A stretch of 64,000 bases of DNA from Arcicella aurantiaca (GTDB lineage Bacteria; Bacteroidota; Bacteroidia; Cytophagales; Spirosomataceae): positions 185,475-249,474 of the forward strand of contig NZ_QGGO01000002.1 of assembly GCF_003148625.1 (NCBI RefSeq). Reading direction: 5' to 3'. The position numbers were made by a program, and so were the translations under genes. Positions within the stretch are counted from its first letter, which is position 1. Each line of letters begins with the position of its first letter. The notes beneath the pieces were generated by a model. It saw only the letters and a list, made by a program, of their open reading frames with translations. It was not told the origin of the DNA and ran no database searches. Of the stretch, positions 30,648 through 40,253 are shown piece by piece.

Positions 30648-30712
30648 CTGGGCTCGAACCAGGGACCCCATGATTAACAGTCATGTGCTCTAACCGGCTG
30701 AGCTAAGAAGGA
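30639..30712 (-). tRNA. tRNA-Asn (anticodon GUU)
   Basis: 74 bases without encoded CCA. Acceptor TCCTTCT pairs with AGAGGGA (one G-U), discriminator G. D-loop AGCTCAGCCGGTTAGAGC, anticodon loop CTGTTAATC with GTT, T-arm CCTGGTTCGAGCCCAGG. The 3' end is the integration site of the element to its left. Confidence 0.93.
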
Positions 30713-30730
30713 TTGTTGTTAATCGTGATG

Positions 30731-30761
30731 CAAAATTAGTTGGTTTCTGGTTATTCTGCAA
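30731..30761 (-). promoter_or_regulatory. Promoter of tRNA-Asn
   Basis: On the minus strand TTG (30759-30761), 20 bases, TAATTTTG (30731-30738), ending 18 bases before the tRNA 5' end. Good match to the Bacteroidota consensus. Confidence 0.7.
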
Positions 30762-30843
30762 GTGTTTTGGAGGAAAAATTTGCAAAAAAAATTCTAATTT
30801 ACCTTTATCGTTTGATTATCAGTTTTTTAGGTTTGAAAAAAAA

Positions 30844-31476
30844 TTACTTCATTGGTACATGAACTACCATTTTTGTCTCAAAAAACTCCTCTTCATAGAA
30901 ATTTGATAGTTCATAGACTTTCGTTTTCTTGCCAAATTCTTTTAATTCTTCTTTTAAGTCTCCTCCTTTTAGATATAAAATTCCATTTTGAAGTTTATTA
31001 TAGTTATTAATATTGATTTTATTTTTTACCCAACCATAAAATGGAAGCAAACGAGTTACAGCTCTACTTACAATAAAATCATATTCTCCTTCCACTTGTT
31101 CTGCTCTTATTTGTTCTGCTTTTACATTGGTTAATCCTAAAGCTTGAGCTACTTCATTGACTACTTTTATTTTCTTGCCGATGCTATCAATTAAATGAAA
31201 TTGACAGTTTGGAAATAAAATCGCCAAAGGAATTCCGGGAAAACCTCCGCCTGTACCTACATCTAAAATTTCGGTAAAATCTTTGAAATCGACAATTTTA
31301 GCAATTCCCAAAGAATGTAAAATGTGTTTTTCATAAAGATTGTCTATATCGGTTCTTGAAATAACATTGATTTGTGCATTCCAAGTAGCATACAAATCGC
31401 CTAATTGAGCAAATTGTTGCTTCTGTTTTTCTGAAAGTTGCGGAAAGTATTTTTCTATAATTTTTGAATCGTTCAT
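30844..31476 (-). CDS. rsmG: 16S rRNA (guanine527-N7)-methyltransferase RsmG
   Basis: 210 residues, normal for the family. SAM-binding motif DVGTGGGFPGIPLAI at about 70-85, preceded by the family hallmarks FAQLGDLYATWNAQINVISR and YEKHILHSLGIAK. FIVSRAV at about 130 is the conserved post-motif strand. It methylates G527 of 16S rRNA in the decoding region, cytoplasmic. No signs of damage. It stands alone on the minus strand between tRNA-Asn and the glycosyltransferase, 144 bases from the latter; the gap shows no clear terminator. Confidence 0.95.
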   Translation of the reverse strand: MNDSKIIEKYFPQLSEKQKQQFAQLGDLYATWNAQINVISRTDIDNLYEKHILHSLGIAKIVDFKDFTEILDVGTGGGFPGIPLAILFPNCQFHLIDSIGKKIKVVNEVAQALGLTNVKAEQIRAEQVEGEYDFIVSRAVTRLLPFYGWVKNKININNYNKLQNGILYLKGGDLKEELKEFGKKTKVYELSNFYEEEFFETKMVVHVPMK

Positions 31477-31620
31477 TACTTTAATTTAAAAATTTTGGAT
31501 TATTGAATAAGCTCACCGATAAATTGTTTTCAAGCGGAGCTTTTCTAATCTGTTGAATAAAATATAAAATTGAGTTCGAGATAAAATCTAATTTATGCTA
31601 ACAAATTGCTAACTCATTTA

Positions 31621-32781
31621 TTATCTCCATCTCATTTTTCGTTTTCTCGGAATAAAATTATTGATACCCATTATTAAGATATATAGAGCGTAAACTCCAT
31701 CCCAAAAAGGAAATGTAAATATTTCAAGTGTATTGTCAAACCTTTTATTTGCTTTAGAAAAAACAACCCATTGACTTATTAATCTGAGAAGAAAAACGCC
31801 TAATATCCAGAAAATAAGCGGATTGTGACTAAAAATAGGAGCTAATATTAGAAAAGAAATCCATGATAAAATTTGAGTTGATGCCAATCCTCCTAACAAA
31901 GCTTTGTTCTTAAATTGATAATATTTTCCAACCGACAAGTGTCTTCTTTTTTGTCTATACCAAGCTTCCCAAGTTGTTTTAGGGAATGAATACATAAAGG
32001 TATCTGGATTTAGGCAAACTGCTGTATTTTTTTCATTAGCAACATCATTCATGAATAAATCATCGTCCCCACCCAAAATATTTGTATGCTTTGCAAACCC
32101 TTTGTTATGGAGAAATAATGATTTTTTATACATTAAATTTCTCCCAACACCCATGTAAGGTACGCCTGTAATGGCAAATGAAAAGTATTGAATAGCTGTA
32201 ATAAAGGTCTCGTATCTTATTAAATTATTGAGAAATCCCTTCTCTTTAAAATAGGGAGAAAATCCTAAAACTATTTCTTTGTCTGGGGTTAAACACTCTG
32301 CCATTCCTGTTATCCAGTTGGTACTTTGTGGGCGACAATCTGCATCTGTTAAAAGAACTGTATCATATTTTGCAGATTTTATTCCTAAAGTCAAAGCATA
32401 TTTTTTGGAAGATAAATGCTCTGGCGTTTGTTCAAGTCTAATAAAGCGAACTTTCTGAAATTCAGCACATTCAGTCAAGAGATAATCAAATGTTCCATCC
32501 CAAGAGCGGTCATCAACAATAATCACTTCAAAAGTTGGATATACTTGACTATTTAATAAGGGTAATAATTCTTTAAGATTAGCCAATTCGTTCCATGCAC
32601 ATACAATCACAGATACACCCTGAGATTTTCCTATGGGAATTATCGGAGCGTTGTGCTGAATAACTTTAGCAAAAACAAAAAGAATAAAATATAACTGAAA
32701 TGCAACAGATATAATAAATATGCCGAATAGAAGTGGTATCAAAGCCGTCAATATCAATGAGTTAGTAAAATCGGAGTGCAA
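31621..32781 (-). CDS. Membrane-bound family 2 glycosyltransferase
   Basis: 386 residues. Membrane helix at about 8-35, then a GT-A domain: VSVIVCAWNELANLKELLPL at about 53, VIIVDDRSWDGTFDYL, TDADCRP (DxD region, about 147) and the acceptor-side motif RQKRRHLS (Q/RxxRW-like) near 278. C-terminal membrane helices at about 300-375. This resembles processive or lipid-directed transferases. The TTG at 32781 overlaps a -7 box TATCTTTG (32779-32786), so translation probably begins at one of the in-frame TTG codons at 32757, 32751 or 32742. Donor and acceptor unknown. Confidence 0.85.
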   Translation of the reverse strand: MHSDFTNSLILTALIPLLFGIFIISVAFQLYFILFVFAKVIQHNAPIIPIGKSQGVSVIVCAWNELANLKELLPLLNSQVYPTFEVIIVDDRSWDGTFDYLLTECAEFQKVRFIRLEQTPEHLSSKKYALTLGIKSAKYDTVLLTDADCRPQSTNWITGMAECLTPDKEIVLGFSPYFKEKGFLNNLIRYETFITAIQYFSFAITGVPYMGVGRNLMYKKSLFLHNKGFAKHTNILGGDDDLFMNDVANEKNTAVCLNPDTFMYSFPKTTWEAWYRQKRRHLSVGKYYQFKNKALLGGLASTQILSWISFLILAPIFSHNPLIFWILGVFLLRLISQWVVFSKANKRFDNTLEIFTFPFWDGVYALYILIMGINNFIPRKRKMRWR

Positions 32782-32862
32782 AGATAGCTGATTACAGATT
32801 AGAGATTGGAGATTAGAGGGTAGTTTTTGTGAATATGTTGTAATTTTGTGAATATAAGGATG

Positions 32863-32970
32863 GTTATTAGTTACTGGTCAATTAGTTATTGGGGCTGATA
32901 AATGATATTGCGTAGATGTAAACGTTTACTTTTCCAACAACCAATAACTGATAACCAATAACTAATAACC
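32863..32970. repeat. Imperfect inverted repeat upstream of tgt
   Basis: TTATTAGTTACTGG and CAATTAGTTATTGG on the left are mirrored by CCAATAACTGATAA and CCAATAACTAATAA on the right. Arms of about 28 bases, spacer about 50. Non-coding, palindrome-type element between divergent genes. Confidence 0.5.
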
Positions 32971-32975
32971 GAAAT

Positions 32976-34109
32976 ATGACTTTCGATATACAAACTACCG
33001 ACCCTAATTCTAAAGCAAGAGCAGGTGTCATCACTACCGACCACGGACAAATCCAAACGCCTATTTTTATGCCTGTTGGTACAGCAGGTTCAGTAAAAGC
33101 GGTTCATCAGAGAGAACTAAAAGAAGACATTAAGGCTCAAATTATTTTAGGGAATACTTACCATTTATATCTCCGTCCAACATTAGATATTATTGAAAAA
33201 GCAGGCGGTTTACATAAATTTAATGGTTGGGATAAACCTATTTTGACAGATTCAGGAGGGTATCAGGTTTATTCATTGGCGGGAACAGGTAGAAAAATCA
33301 AAGAAGAAGGAGTAACTTTCAAATCTCACATCGACGGCTCAACACACTTCTTTACTCCAGAAGGCGTAATGGATATTCAACGAACCATCGGAGCAGATAT
33401 AATGATGGCTTTTGACGAATGTACGCCCTACCCTTGCGAGTATGGCTACGCTCGTGAGTCAATGGAAATGACGCATCGTTGGCTAAAACGTTGTTGCGAC
33501 CATTTTGATAAAACGGAGCCTAAATATGGATACAGCCAAACGCTTTTTCCAATTGTACAAGGCAGCGTTTATAAAGATTTACGAGTAAAGTCAGCCGAAG
33601 TAATTGCCAGTTTTGAGCGTGAAGGAAATGCTATTGGAGGATTATCAGTAGGCGAACCTGCCGAAATGATGTATGAAATGACTGATATGGTTACAGATAT
33701 TTTACCAAAAGATAAACCACGTTATTTGATGGGCGTTGGTACTCCTGCTAATATCTTGGAAGGAATTGCCTTAGGTATTGATATGTTTGACTGTGTGATG
33801 CCAACCCGTAATGCTCGTAACGGAATGTTGTTTACCACAGAAGGCACAATCAATATGAAAAACGAAAAATGGAAAGACGATTTTTCTCCTTTAGACTCAG
33901 GTTTAAATAGCTATGCCAGTAATTTTTATACAAAAGCTTATGTAAGACATTTATTAAAAGCTGATGAAATGTTAGGTGCAATGATTTGTAGCGTTCATAA
34001 TTTAACTTTTTATCTATGGTTGGTTGGGCAAGCAAGAGAGCAAATTATTGCAGGAACTTTCAAAACTTGGAAAGATAGCATGGTTGTAAAGTTAATGCAA
34101 CGTCTATAA
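32976..34109 (+). CDS. tgt: tRNA-guanine transglycosylase (queuine tRNA-ribosyltransferase)
   Basis: 377 residues. Substrate and catalytic motifs are intact: LTDSGGYQ (catalytic Asp near 90), GGLSVGEP, MFDCVMPTRNARNG (nucleophile Asp near 270). It swaps guanine 34 for preQ1 in tRNAs with GUN anticodons. The usual zinc site CxCxxC is replaced by LNSYAS (about 310-316), leaving only the His of SVHNLTFYL, so the zinc ion is probably absent; I recall the same in other Bacteroidota. Full length. The capsule promoter follows directly. tRNA-Asn, a Tgt substrate, lies 2.3 kb away. Confidence 0.95.
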   Translation: MTFDIQTTDPNSKARAGVITTDHGQIQTPIFMPVGTAGSVKAVHQRELKEDIKAQIILGNTYHLYLRPTLDIIEKAGGLHKFNGWDKPILTDSGGYQVYSLAGTGRKIKEEGVTFKSHIDGSTHFFTPEGVMDIQRTIGADIMMAFDECTPYPCEYGYARESMEMTHRWLKRCCDHFDKTEPKYGYSQTLFPIVQGSVYKDLRVKSAEVIASFEREGNAIGGLSVGEPAEMMYEMTDMVTDILPKDKPRYLMGVGTPANILEGIALGIDMFDCVMPTRNARNGMLFTTEGTINMKNEKWKDDFSPLDSGLNSYASNFYTKAYVRHLLKADEMLGAMICSVHNLTFYLWLVGQAREQIIAGTFKTWKDSMVVKLMQRL

Positions 34110-34127
34110 CCGCTTGATAATTCAATA

Positions 34128-34159
34128 TTGTATAAAACCAAGATTTATGCCTACTTTTG
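34128..34159 (+). promoter_or_regulatory. Promoter of the polysaccharide operon
   Basis: TTG (34128-34130), 21 bases, TACTTTTG (34152-34159). Transcription would begin near 34166, about 40 bases before the SLBB gene. Near-perfect Bacteroidota consensus. Confidence 0.7.
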
Positions 34160-34206
34160 CATATAATTTTTAACAAACTCAATCATTCAGAAAATTAAAC
34201 CTGAAA

Positions 34207-36573
34207 ATGACCCGTTTCAAAAAAAATACTTCGAAGATATTTGTATCTCTTCCCCAATTAGCTTTCTTCCTATTATTGTTATTATCTACAATAAATGCTT
34301 TCTCACAGAAGACCAAAGTTGGCGATTTAACTGACGAACAAGTTGCTGCCTTTTTACAAAAGGCAAAAGATAGCGGCATGAGCGAAGCCCAAATCGAAAA
34401 AGCGGCAATTATGCAAGGATACACTCCTGCAGATGTGGCAAAAATGAGAGAAAGGCTTAACGCTTTAGTTAGTAAGAAAGGTAAAACAACCAACGAATCT
34501 GATATTACGGTTGCTCGTAAAGCTATTAAGACAAAATCAAATTCAGATAGTACAGATACAGACAGTTTAAAAGTCATTCGCAAACCATCAAAAGTTTTCG
34601 GGATGTCAATGTTTGCCTCTGGTAGTTTATCATTTGAGCCAGATTTAAGAATTGCAACGCCACGCAACTATCAGTTAGGACCAGATGATGAATTAAATAT
34701 TGACATTTTTGGTAATGCTTTAGATAATTATAAAGTTAAAGTTAGTCCAGAAGGAACAGTCAGAATTTTAAATTTAAGTCCTATCTACGTTAATGGCTTA
34801 ACAATTGAGTCAGCATCTGAAAGAATTGTAGGAAGACTTCGCCAACTTTATCAAGGTATCAATATGCCTGGAAGTGGCGTCTCTGCTCAAATTACATTAG
34901 GAAATGTTAGAAGTATTAAAGTGACTATTACAGGCGAAGTCGTTAAACCTGGAACCTATACAGTTTCTTCGTTAGCAACAGTATTCAATGCACTTTATGC
35001 TGCAGGAGGCCCATCAGAAAATGGTTCTTTTCGTAATATTAAAGTAATTAGAGATAATAAAATTGTAAGAGTTTTAGACTTGTATGATTTTCTTTTGCGT
35101 GCTGACCAAAAAGATAATATCCGTCTTCAAGACCAAGATGTAATCAGAATTGCAGACTATGAAACTCGTGTAGAAATTATAGGAGAAGTTAAACGTCCAA
35201 TGATTTTCGAAGTTGAAAAAACTGAAACCTTAAAAGACGTTTTACGTTTTGCAGGAGGCTTTACCGATAAAGCTTATACCTACACAATTGGTTTGAGAAG
35301 AAATACTGCCAAAGAATTGAAATTATTAAATATTACTCAAGATGAGGTTTCAACATTTATTCCACAAAGAGGTGATAAATATACCGTTGGTGAAATTTTA
35401 GAAAGATTTGAAAATAGAGTACAAATTAATGGAGCTGTTTTTAGAAGTGGAGAATATGCCTTAGAAGCAGGAGTAAGTACAGTAAAAGAACTTATCAAGA
35501 AAGCTGAAGGTTTAAAGGAAGACGCATTTTTGAATCGTGCAACAATTAATCGTCAAAAAGGAGATAGTGACCCACTCATCATTGCCTTCGATTTAGGAAA
35601 GCTTATGAAAGGTGAAATTGACGATATTCCTTTAAAAAGAGAAGATATCATTTTCATTAAGAGTATAAAAAACCTACGTGAAAAGCGACTAATTTCTATC
35701 AGTGGAGAAGTTAACAAAGAAGGGAAATTCGATTATGTTGATGGATTAACGCTTGCCGATGTAATTGTTTTAGCGAACGGATTTAGTGAAAGTGCGAGTT
35801 ATGCCAAAATAGAATTAGCTCGTAGAGTAAAAGATGACACAACAGGGCTTGAACCTAATCAAGATGTAATTATCAAGTCGTTTGACATTGATAAAGACCT
35901 TAAAATTAGTGCTTTAGATGCCCAAATAACTATTCAGCCTTTCGACAAAATCTATGTTAGAAAAGCTCCAAGATATGTACAGCAAAAAACAGTCGTTATC
36001 GAAGGAGAAGTTAAATTTCCAGGGGCATTTACCATCAAAGATAAAAAACAAAGAATTACAGACTTAATTGAATTATCGGGTGGTTTGAAAGACGGGGCAT
36101 TTGCCAAAGGAGCAAGTTTTAGCAGAGATAGTACCAAAATTGCTATCGACCTATCTTTAATATTGAAAAATCCTGACGTCAAAGAAAATTTGTTATTAAT
36201 ACAAGGAGACAGACTATTTATTCCAAGAGAGTTGGAAACAATAAAACTTACAGGTGAATTATTAAATCCTATTTCTGTTCCCTACCGTCCTAATCTAAGT
36301 ATTAGAGATTATATATCACAAGCGGGAGGTTTTACAGAAAAAGCAGCCAAAAGAAGAGTGTTTGTAAAATATGCCAATGGGTTTTCAGATAGAACAAAAA
36401 CATTTTTATTTTTCACTACTTATCCAAAAGTAGAACAAGGTGCTGAAATTATAGTTCCTGCTGTTGATAATGATAATAGTAGTAAACTATCTACCGCAGA
36501 AAAAGTTGCTATCTTAGGAGCTGTATCATCTATTTCGCTAATAGCTATCAATATTATTAATGCTTTAAAATAA
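34207..36573 (+). CDS. SLBB-domain polysaccharide export protein (Wza-like)
   Basis: 788 residues. Signal peptide to about residue 34 (cleavage near AFSQ). A Poly_export domain starts at about 155 (LGPDDELNIDIFGNALDNYK). Six SLBB-type repeats follow, each starting like ITGEVVKPGTY, IIGEVKRPMIF, INGAVFRSGEY, ISGEVNKEGKF, IEGEVKFPGAF, LTGELLNPISV. A hydrophobic helix closes the chain (VAILGAVSSISLIAI). This forms the periplasm-to-outer-membrane channel for capsule or exopolysaccharide. First gene of the operon, 11 bases before the Wzz-like gene. Longer than Wza because of the extra SLBB repeats, normal for Bacteroidota. Confidence 0.92.
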   Translation: MTRFKKNTSKIFVSLPQLAFFLLLLLSTINAFSQKTKVGDLTDEQVAAFLQKAKDSGMSEAQIEKAAIMQGYTPADVAKMRERLNALVSKKGKTTNESDITVARKAIKTKSNSDSTDTDSLKVIRKPSKVFGMSMFASGSLSFEPDLRIATPRNYQLGPDDELNIDIFGNALDNYKVKVSPEGTVRILNLSPIYVNGLTIESASERIVGRLRQLYQGINMPGSGVSAQITLGNVRSIKVTITGEVVKPGTYTVSSLATVFNALYAAGGPSENGSFRNIKVIRDNKIVRVLDLYDFLLRADQKDNIRLQDQDVIRIADYETRVEIIGEVKRPMIFEVEKTETLKDVLRFAGGFTDKAYTYTIGLRRNTAKELKLLNITQDEVSTFIPQRGDKYTVGEILERFENRVQINGAVFRSGEYALEAGVSTVKELIKKAEGLKEDAFLNRATINRQKGDSDPLIIAFDLGKLMKGEIDDIPLKREDIIFIKSIKNLREKRLISISGEVNKEGKFDYVDGLTLADVIVLANGFSESASYAKIELARRVKDDTTGLEPNQDVIIKSFDIDKDLKISALDAQITIQPFDKIYVRKAPRYVQQKTVVIEGEVKFPGAFTIKDKKQRITDLIELSGGLKDGAFAKGASFSRDSTKIAIDLSLILKNPDVKENLLLIQGDRLFIPRELETIKLTGELLNPISVPYRPNLSIRDYISQAGGFTEKAAKRRVFVKYANGFSDRTKTFLFFTTYPKVEQGAEIIVPAVDNDNSSKLSTAEKVAILGAVSSISLIAINIINALK

Positions 36574-36584
36574 TTACTAATCAA

Positions 36585-37658
36585 TTGGAAACGAATCAAC
36601 TACAAAATACTGACGCTGAAATGACCATTGATATTAGTAAAATATTCAAGGTCATAGCAAGGAAAAAATGGGCAATATTAATTGTAACAATTATATCCGC
36701 ATTACTCGGGATTTTTATTGCTATTAATATTCCAAACGAATATTCTTCGCAAGTACAAATACTGCCAGAATTGGAATCAAAAGATGGTGCTGGTGGACTT
36801 AGTAAGTTTAAATCTTTAGCTGGTTTAGCAGGCGTGGATTTAGGGAGTTTAAGTTCAACAGAAGCTGTTCGTCCAGATTTATACCCAAATATTATCCAAA
36901 GTACGCCTTTTCTGATGGATGTATTAAATCTTGAGGTTTTCGTTTCAAAATATAAACGAAAAATGACGATGAACGCATTTTTAGAAGAAAATAAGAAACA
37001 AGAGTTGGCAACTAAAATCTTGGGGGAATCTGACGATAGCGATAAAGATATGCCTGTGATTAATTCAAAAAATATTCCTCTCGAAACAATTCATCTTAAT
37101 AAAAAACAAGATAATCTTATCAAGGAATTACAGAAGCGTGTTGGGGCTACTTTAGATAAAAAAACAGGCGTAATTAGTATTTCTGCTAAAATGCAAGACC
37201 CTGTAATTGCTGCAACGATTGTTCGTTATTGCCAAGATTATTTAACACAATATGTTGTAAAATATCGTACTGAGAAAACCTTAAAAGACATTAAATTCTT
37301 GGAGGAGAGGTTAAGCGAGGCTAAAAGAAGATACGATAATGCATTATTTGCATATTCAAGTTATCAAGACCGTAATAAAAGTTTGTTTTTGAATATTGCT
37401 AAGGACGAAGGGAAAAAACTTCAGTACGAAGTAGATTTATCTTACAATCTTTATTCAGAATTGGCAAAACAATTGGAAGAAGCAAAAATTAAAGTTCATA
37501 GAGAAACGCCAATTTTCAAAGTGCTTGAACCTGCTCAGATTCCAGTGAAAAAGAGTGAACCAAAGCGTTCTGTCATGGTTTTAGGATTTGCCTTCTTAGG
37601 ATTAATTCTTTCAACTTTTGTTGTATTAGGGATAAATTATAAAGAATTAGGCTTTTAG
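36585..37658 (+). CDS. Wzz-type chain-length / co-polymerase protein
   Basis: 357 residues from a TTG start 11 bases after the previous stop; the next Met is 12 residues in (36621). Two membrane helices at about 30-50 (AILIVTIISALLGIFIAI) and 330-352, a periplasmic part with a coiled coil (TLKDIKFLEERLSEAKRRYD) and a Pro-rich element before the second helix (EPAQIPVKKSEPKR). This is the Wzz/PCP fold that sets polymer length, without a fused tyrosine kinase. Located in the inner membrane with Wzx and Wzy encoded downstream. Confidence 0.88.
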   Translation: METNQLQNTDAEMTIDISKIFKVIARKKWAILIVTIISALLGIFIAINIPNEYSSQVQILPELESKDGAGGLSKFKSLAGLAGVDLGSLSSTEAVRPDLYPNIIQSTPFLMDVLNLEVFVSKYKRKMTMNAFLEENKKQELATKILGESDDSDKDMPVINSKNIPLETIHLNKKQDNLIKELQKRVGATLDKKTGVISISAKMQDPVIAATIVRYCQDYLTQYVVKYRTEKTLKDIKFLEERLSEAKRRYDNALFAYSSYQDRNKSLFLNIAKDEGKKLQYEVDLSYNLYSELAKQLEEAKIKVHRETPIFKVLEPAQIPVKKSEPKRSVMVLGFAFLGLILSTFVVLGINYKELGF

Positions 37659-38959
37659 TGAAAGCTAAGAGTATTATACAAAATATTGGAGCCAACCTTC
37701 TGATTGCTATATTCGGACTGGTTGGCTCTATTATTTTGGCTCGTTGGTTGGGACCAAGTCAACGAGGAGTATTTGCCACTATCATTATTATTCCATCAAC
37801 ATTACAGTATTTTGTTAATTTCGGACTTTCGTCTGCTACCGTCTATTTCTCGGCAAAACCCAATGTCAATAAACATAGTATTTGGCATAATCTCCTCGTT
37901 ATTGCTTCAATTCAGAGCTTAATCGGCATATTATTAGGCTGGGCTATTACTAACTTATATCTACAAAAATACGATGAAAATGTTACGCACTTAGGGCATC
38001 TATATTTACTGACTATTCCCTTAGGGCTTTTCGGAATGTACGCCAATTATATGTTGCAAGGAGCATCATTTTTTAAGACCACTAATATGTTGAAATGTGT
38101 TGTTCCAATAGGGTATTGTACAGGTATTATCATTTTAAAAATTACTAATATTCTCTCCATTACAAATTTGGTATATCTCCAAATTTTACTACAATCATGC
38201 TATTTAATCGTTGCTATTTTCTTTTTGTACCGATTAATTTTACACTATTTTTCCTTCCAATATGATTTTCAATACACCCGAAAGCTATTGAATTACGGAG
38301 TAAAAGTGTGGTTTGGCGACGTTGCTCAATTGGCAAATTCCAGAATAGACCAATTCTTAATTGGCGGATTTCTCAGCAGTCATGATTTAGGAATTTATAC
38401 CGTAGCCGTAAGTATAGCGGGTTTTACAGGAATATTTGCCAACGCTGTCAGAACAATTATCGTTCCTTCGGTTACTGAAAAAGACCATTTACAAGCACAA
38501 ATCAAAAGCACGATTTTACTATTCAAATCATATTGGATTTTTAGTATTATTTTTCACATTTTATTTGCTTTCAGTCTGAGTTTTTTGATTCCTTTTGTAT
38601 TTGGTTCTGCTTATTCTGAATCAATTAAAATTTGCCAATTATTAGTCATTGGAAGCTTTTTCATTAATGCCAAAACCGTTTTAGCAGGAGGTATTCAAGG
38701 AATGGGATTTCCAGAAGCCATTAGTTTTGCCGAATTTTCAGGCATGATTCTCTCTCTAATCTTAACCTATTTTTTAATCAATTCAATGGGATTAATAGGT
38801 GTCTCAATCGCTATCTCATTGGCGTATTTTAGTCAATTTATAGGCATTGTTTTTTTCGCTAATAAAAAGGGAATTATTTACAAAAATTTGTTATTTGCTT
38901 CTCAAAAGGAAATAAATTATTATCTTAGAAGATTCAAAAAGAATATTCTACGGAAATAA
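37658..38959 (+). CDS. Wzx-type polysaccharide flippase
   Basis: 433 residues starting at a GTG that overlaps the previous stop (TAGTG). About twelve to fourteen membrane helices with the MOP-superfamily start (IIQNIGANLLIAIFGLVGSI, ARWLGPSQRG) and conserved middle part (NSRIDQFLIGGFLSSHDLGI). It would move lipid-linked repeat units across the inner membrane. Ends in an overlapping TAATG with the next gene. Tight packing with Wzz and Wzy supports a Wzx/Wzy-dependent pathway. Confidence 0.88.
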   Translation: MKAKSIIQNIGANLLIAIFGLVGSIILARWLGPSQRGVFATIIIIPSTLQYFVNFGLSSATVYFSAKPNVNKHSIWHNLLVIASIQSLIGILLGWAITNLYLQKYDENVTHLGHLYLLTIPLGLFGMYANYMLQGASFFKTTNMLKCVVPIGYCTGIIILKITNILSITNLVYLQILLQSCYLIVAIFFLYRLILHYFSFQYDFQYTRKLLNYGVKVWFGDVAQLANSRIDQFLIGGFLSSHDLGIYTVAVSIAGFTGIFANAVRTIIVPSVTEKDHLQAQIKSTILLFKSYWIFSIIFHILFAFSLSFLIPFVFGSAYSESIKICQLLVIGSFFINAKTVLAGGIQGMGFPEAISFAEFSGMILSLILTYFLINSMGLIGVSIAISLAYFSQFIGIVFFANKKGIIYKNLLFASQKEINYYLRRFKKNILRK

Positions 38960-40155
38960 TGAAAACTTTGCTTTTAGCTCGCCCAGACCATTCTATTAAT
39001 TTATATCGTCACCTCAGTCAAGAAACTGAAGTCGATGTAAAATTTCATACATTTGGCGTTTTTAAGGAAAAATCTTTATTAAGTGCATGGAAACCTTATG
39101 TAAAAACGGTTAACTCCCAAGCTGATATTTCATACCAGTTCACGGCTTTTCATAGACTGTTGTATTTTCTTCAAAAACACTTTTCATTCGATTATTATAA
39201 AACAGAAAATCAAATTTCGGAATATTATTTCAATAGATTTATCCAAAAGTCAATTGATGATTTAGATGTACTACATTATTGGCCTGTTTACTGTTACAAG
39301 GCTGTTGAAACTTTTAAAAAGTTAAATCCTCAAGTAAAATTATTAGCCGATGTGTATGCGGCTCACCCAACCTACACGCAACAACTCCTCGAACCAGAAT
39401 TTGAAAAATCAGGTATTCCTTTTGCCAAATCTCATTTTTATAGAAGTAAAGAAAGAGAAATAGCTTCTCTCGAAAATGCCGAAAATATAGTCGTTCCCTC
39501 TGAATATATGGCTCATATTTATAGGCAATATTTACCTCAAGCAAATATTTTTACGGCAAGTTTTGGACTTCAAATTACTCCTCAAACAAAAAAAAGAAAA
39601 GGACATTATAGGACATTTGGCGAACGGCTAAAACTTATTTTTACAGGAAAAGTATCTATTGAAAAGGGTTGTATATACCTTTTTGAAGCAATGAAACAAT
39701 TACCTTCAGATAAGTTTGTATTAGATGTAATTGGCGAAATAGAACCTTCTCAAACTTCCGTTTTCAAGCAATATCGGCACATTCCAAATATCCGTTTCTT
39801 GGGAAAAATGCCTAATTCAGAACTATTATCCATTTTGCCAAGCTACCACGTTTTCGTAATGCCAAGCCTTAGCGATGCTTATTCATTGGCAGTGTCAGAA
39901 GCATTAACGAGTAATATTCCTGTGATTGTTACAGAAAACGTTGGCAATAAAGATGATATTCGGAAATATAAAGTTGGAGAAGTTTGTAAAGCACAATGTG
40001 TAGAATCTCTTTTAAAATCCATCATTTCAATGTGTTATGAAGAGTACAGGCAATTATTAAAGTCAAATATTGACAATTTCATTAAAGAAGAGGAAACGAA
40101 TAACCACGCATCAAAAGTCTTGAATATTTACCAAACACTTATTTCAAGTAAGTAA
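38959..40155 (+). CDS. Family 4 glycosyltransferase
   Basis: 398 residues. Two Rossmann-like halves (GT-B). The C-terminal half has LKLIFTGKVSIEKGCIYLFE, FLGKMPNSELLSILPSYHVF, and the donor-binding acidic motif SLSDAYSLAVSEALTSNIPV (EX7E-like). Soluble or membrane-associated cytoplasmic enzyme adding a sugar to the lipid-linked unit. Starts in the TAATG overlap with the flippase. Donor sugar unknown. Confidence 0.85.
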   Translation: MKTLLLARPDHSINLYRHLSQETEVDVKFHTFGVFKEKSLLSAWKPYVKTVNSQADISYQFTAFHRLLYFLQKHFSFDYYKTENQISEYYFNRFIQKSIDDLDVLHYWPVYCYKAVETFKKLNPQVKLLADVYAAHPTYTQQLLEPEFEKSGIPFAKSHFYRSKEREIASLENAENIVVPSEYMAHIYRQYLPQANIFTASFGLQITPQTKKRKGHYRTFGERLKLIFTGKVSIEKGCIYLFEAMKQLPSDKFVLDVIGEIEPSQTSVFKQYRHIPNIRFLGKMPNSELLSILPSYHVFVMPSLSDAYSLAVSEALTSNIPVIVTENVGNKDDIRKYKVGEVCKAQCVESLLKSIISMCYEEYRQLLKSNIDNFIKEEETNNHASKVLNIYQTLISSK

Positions 40156-40253
40156 ATTTTGACCTAAAAATCAACGTTTTAGTTCTCAATGGCAATTATT
40201 AATTTTTCTAAATAATTGCATTTTAAAAGTTACCACTGCACAATTAACCACTG

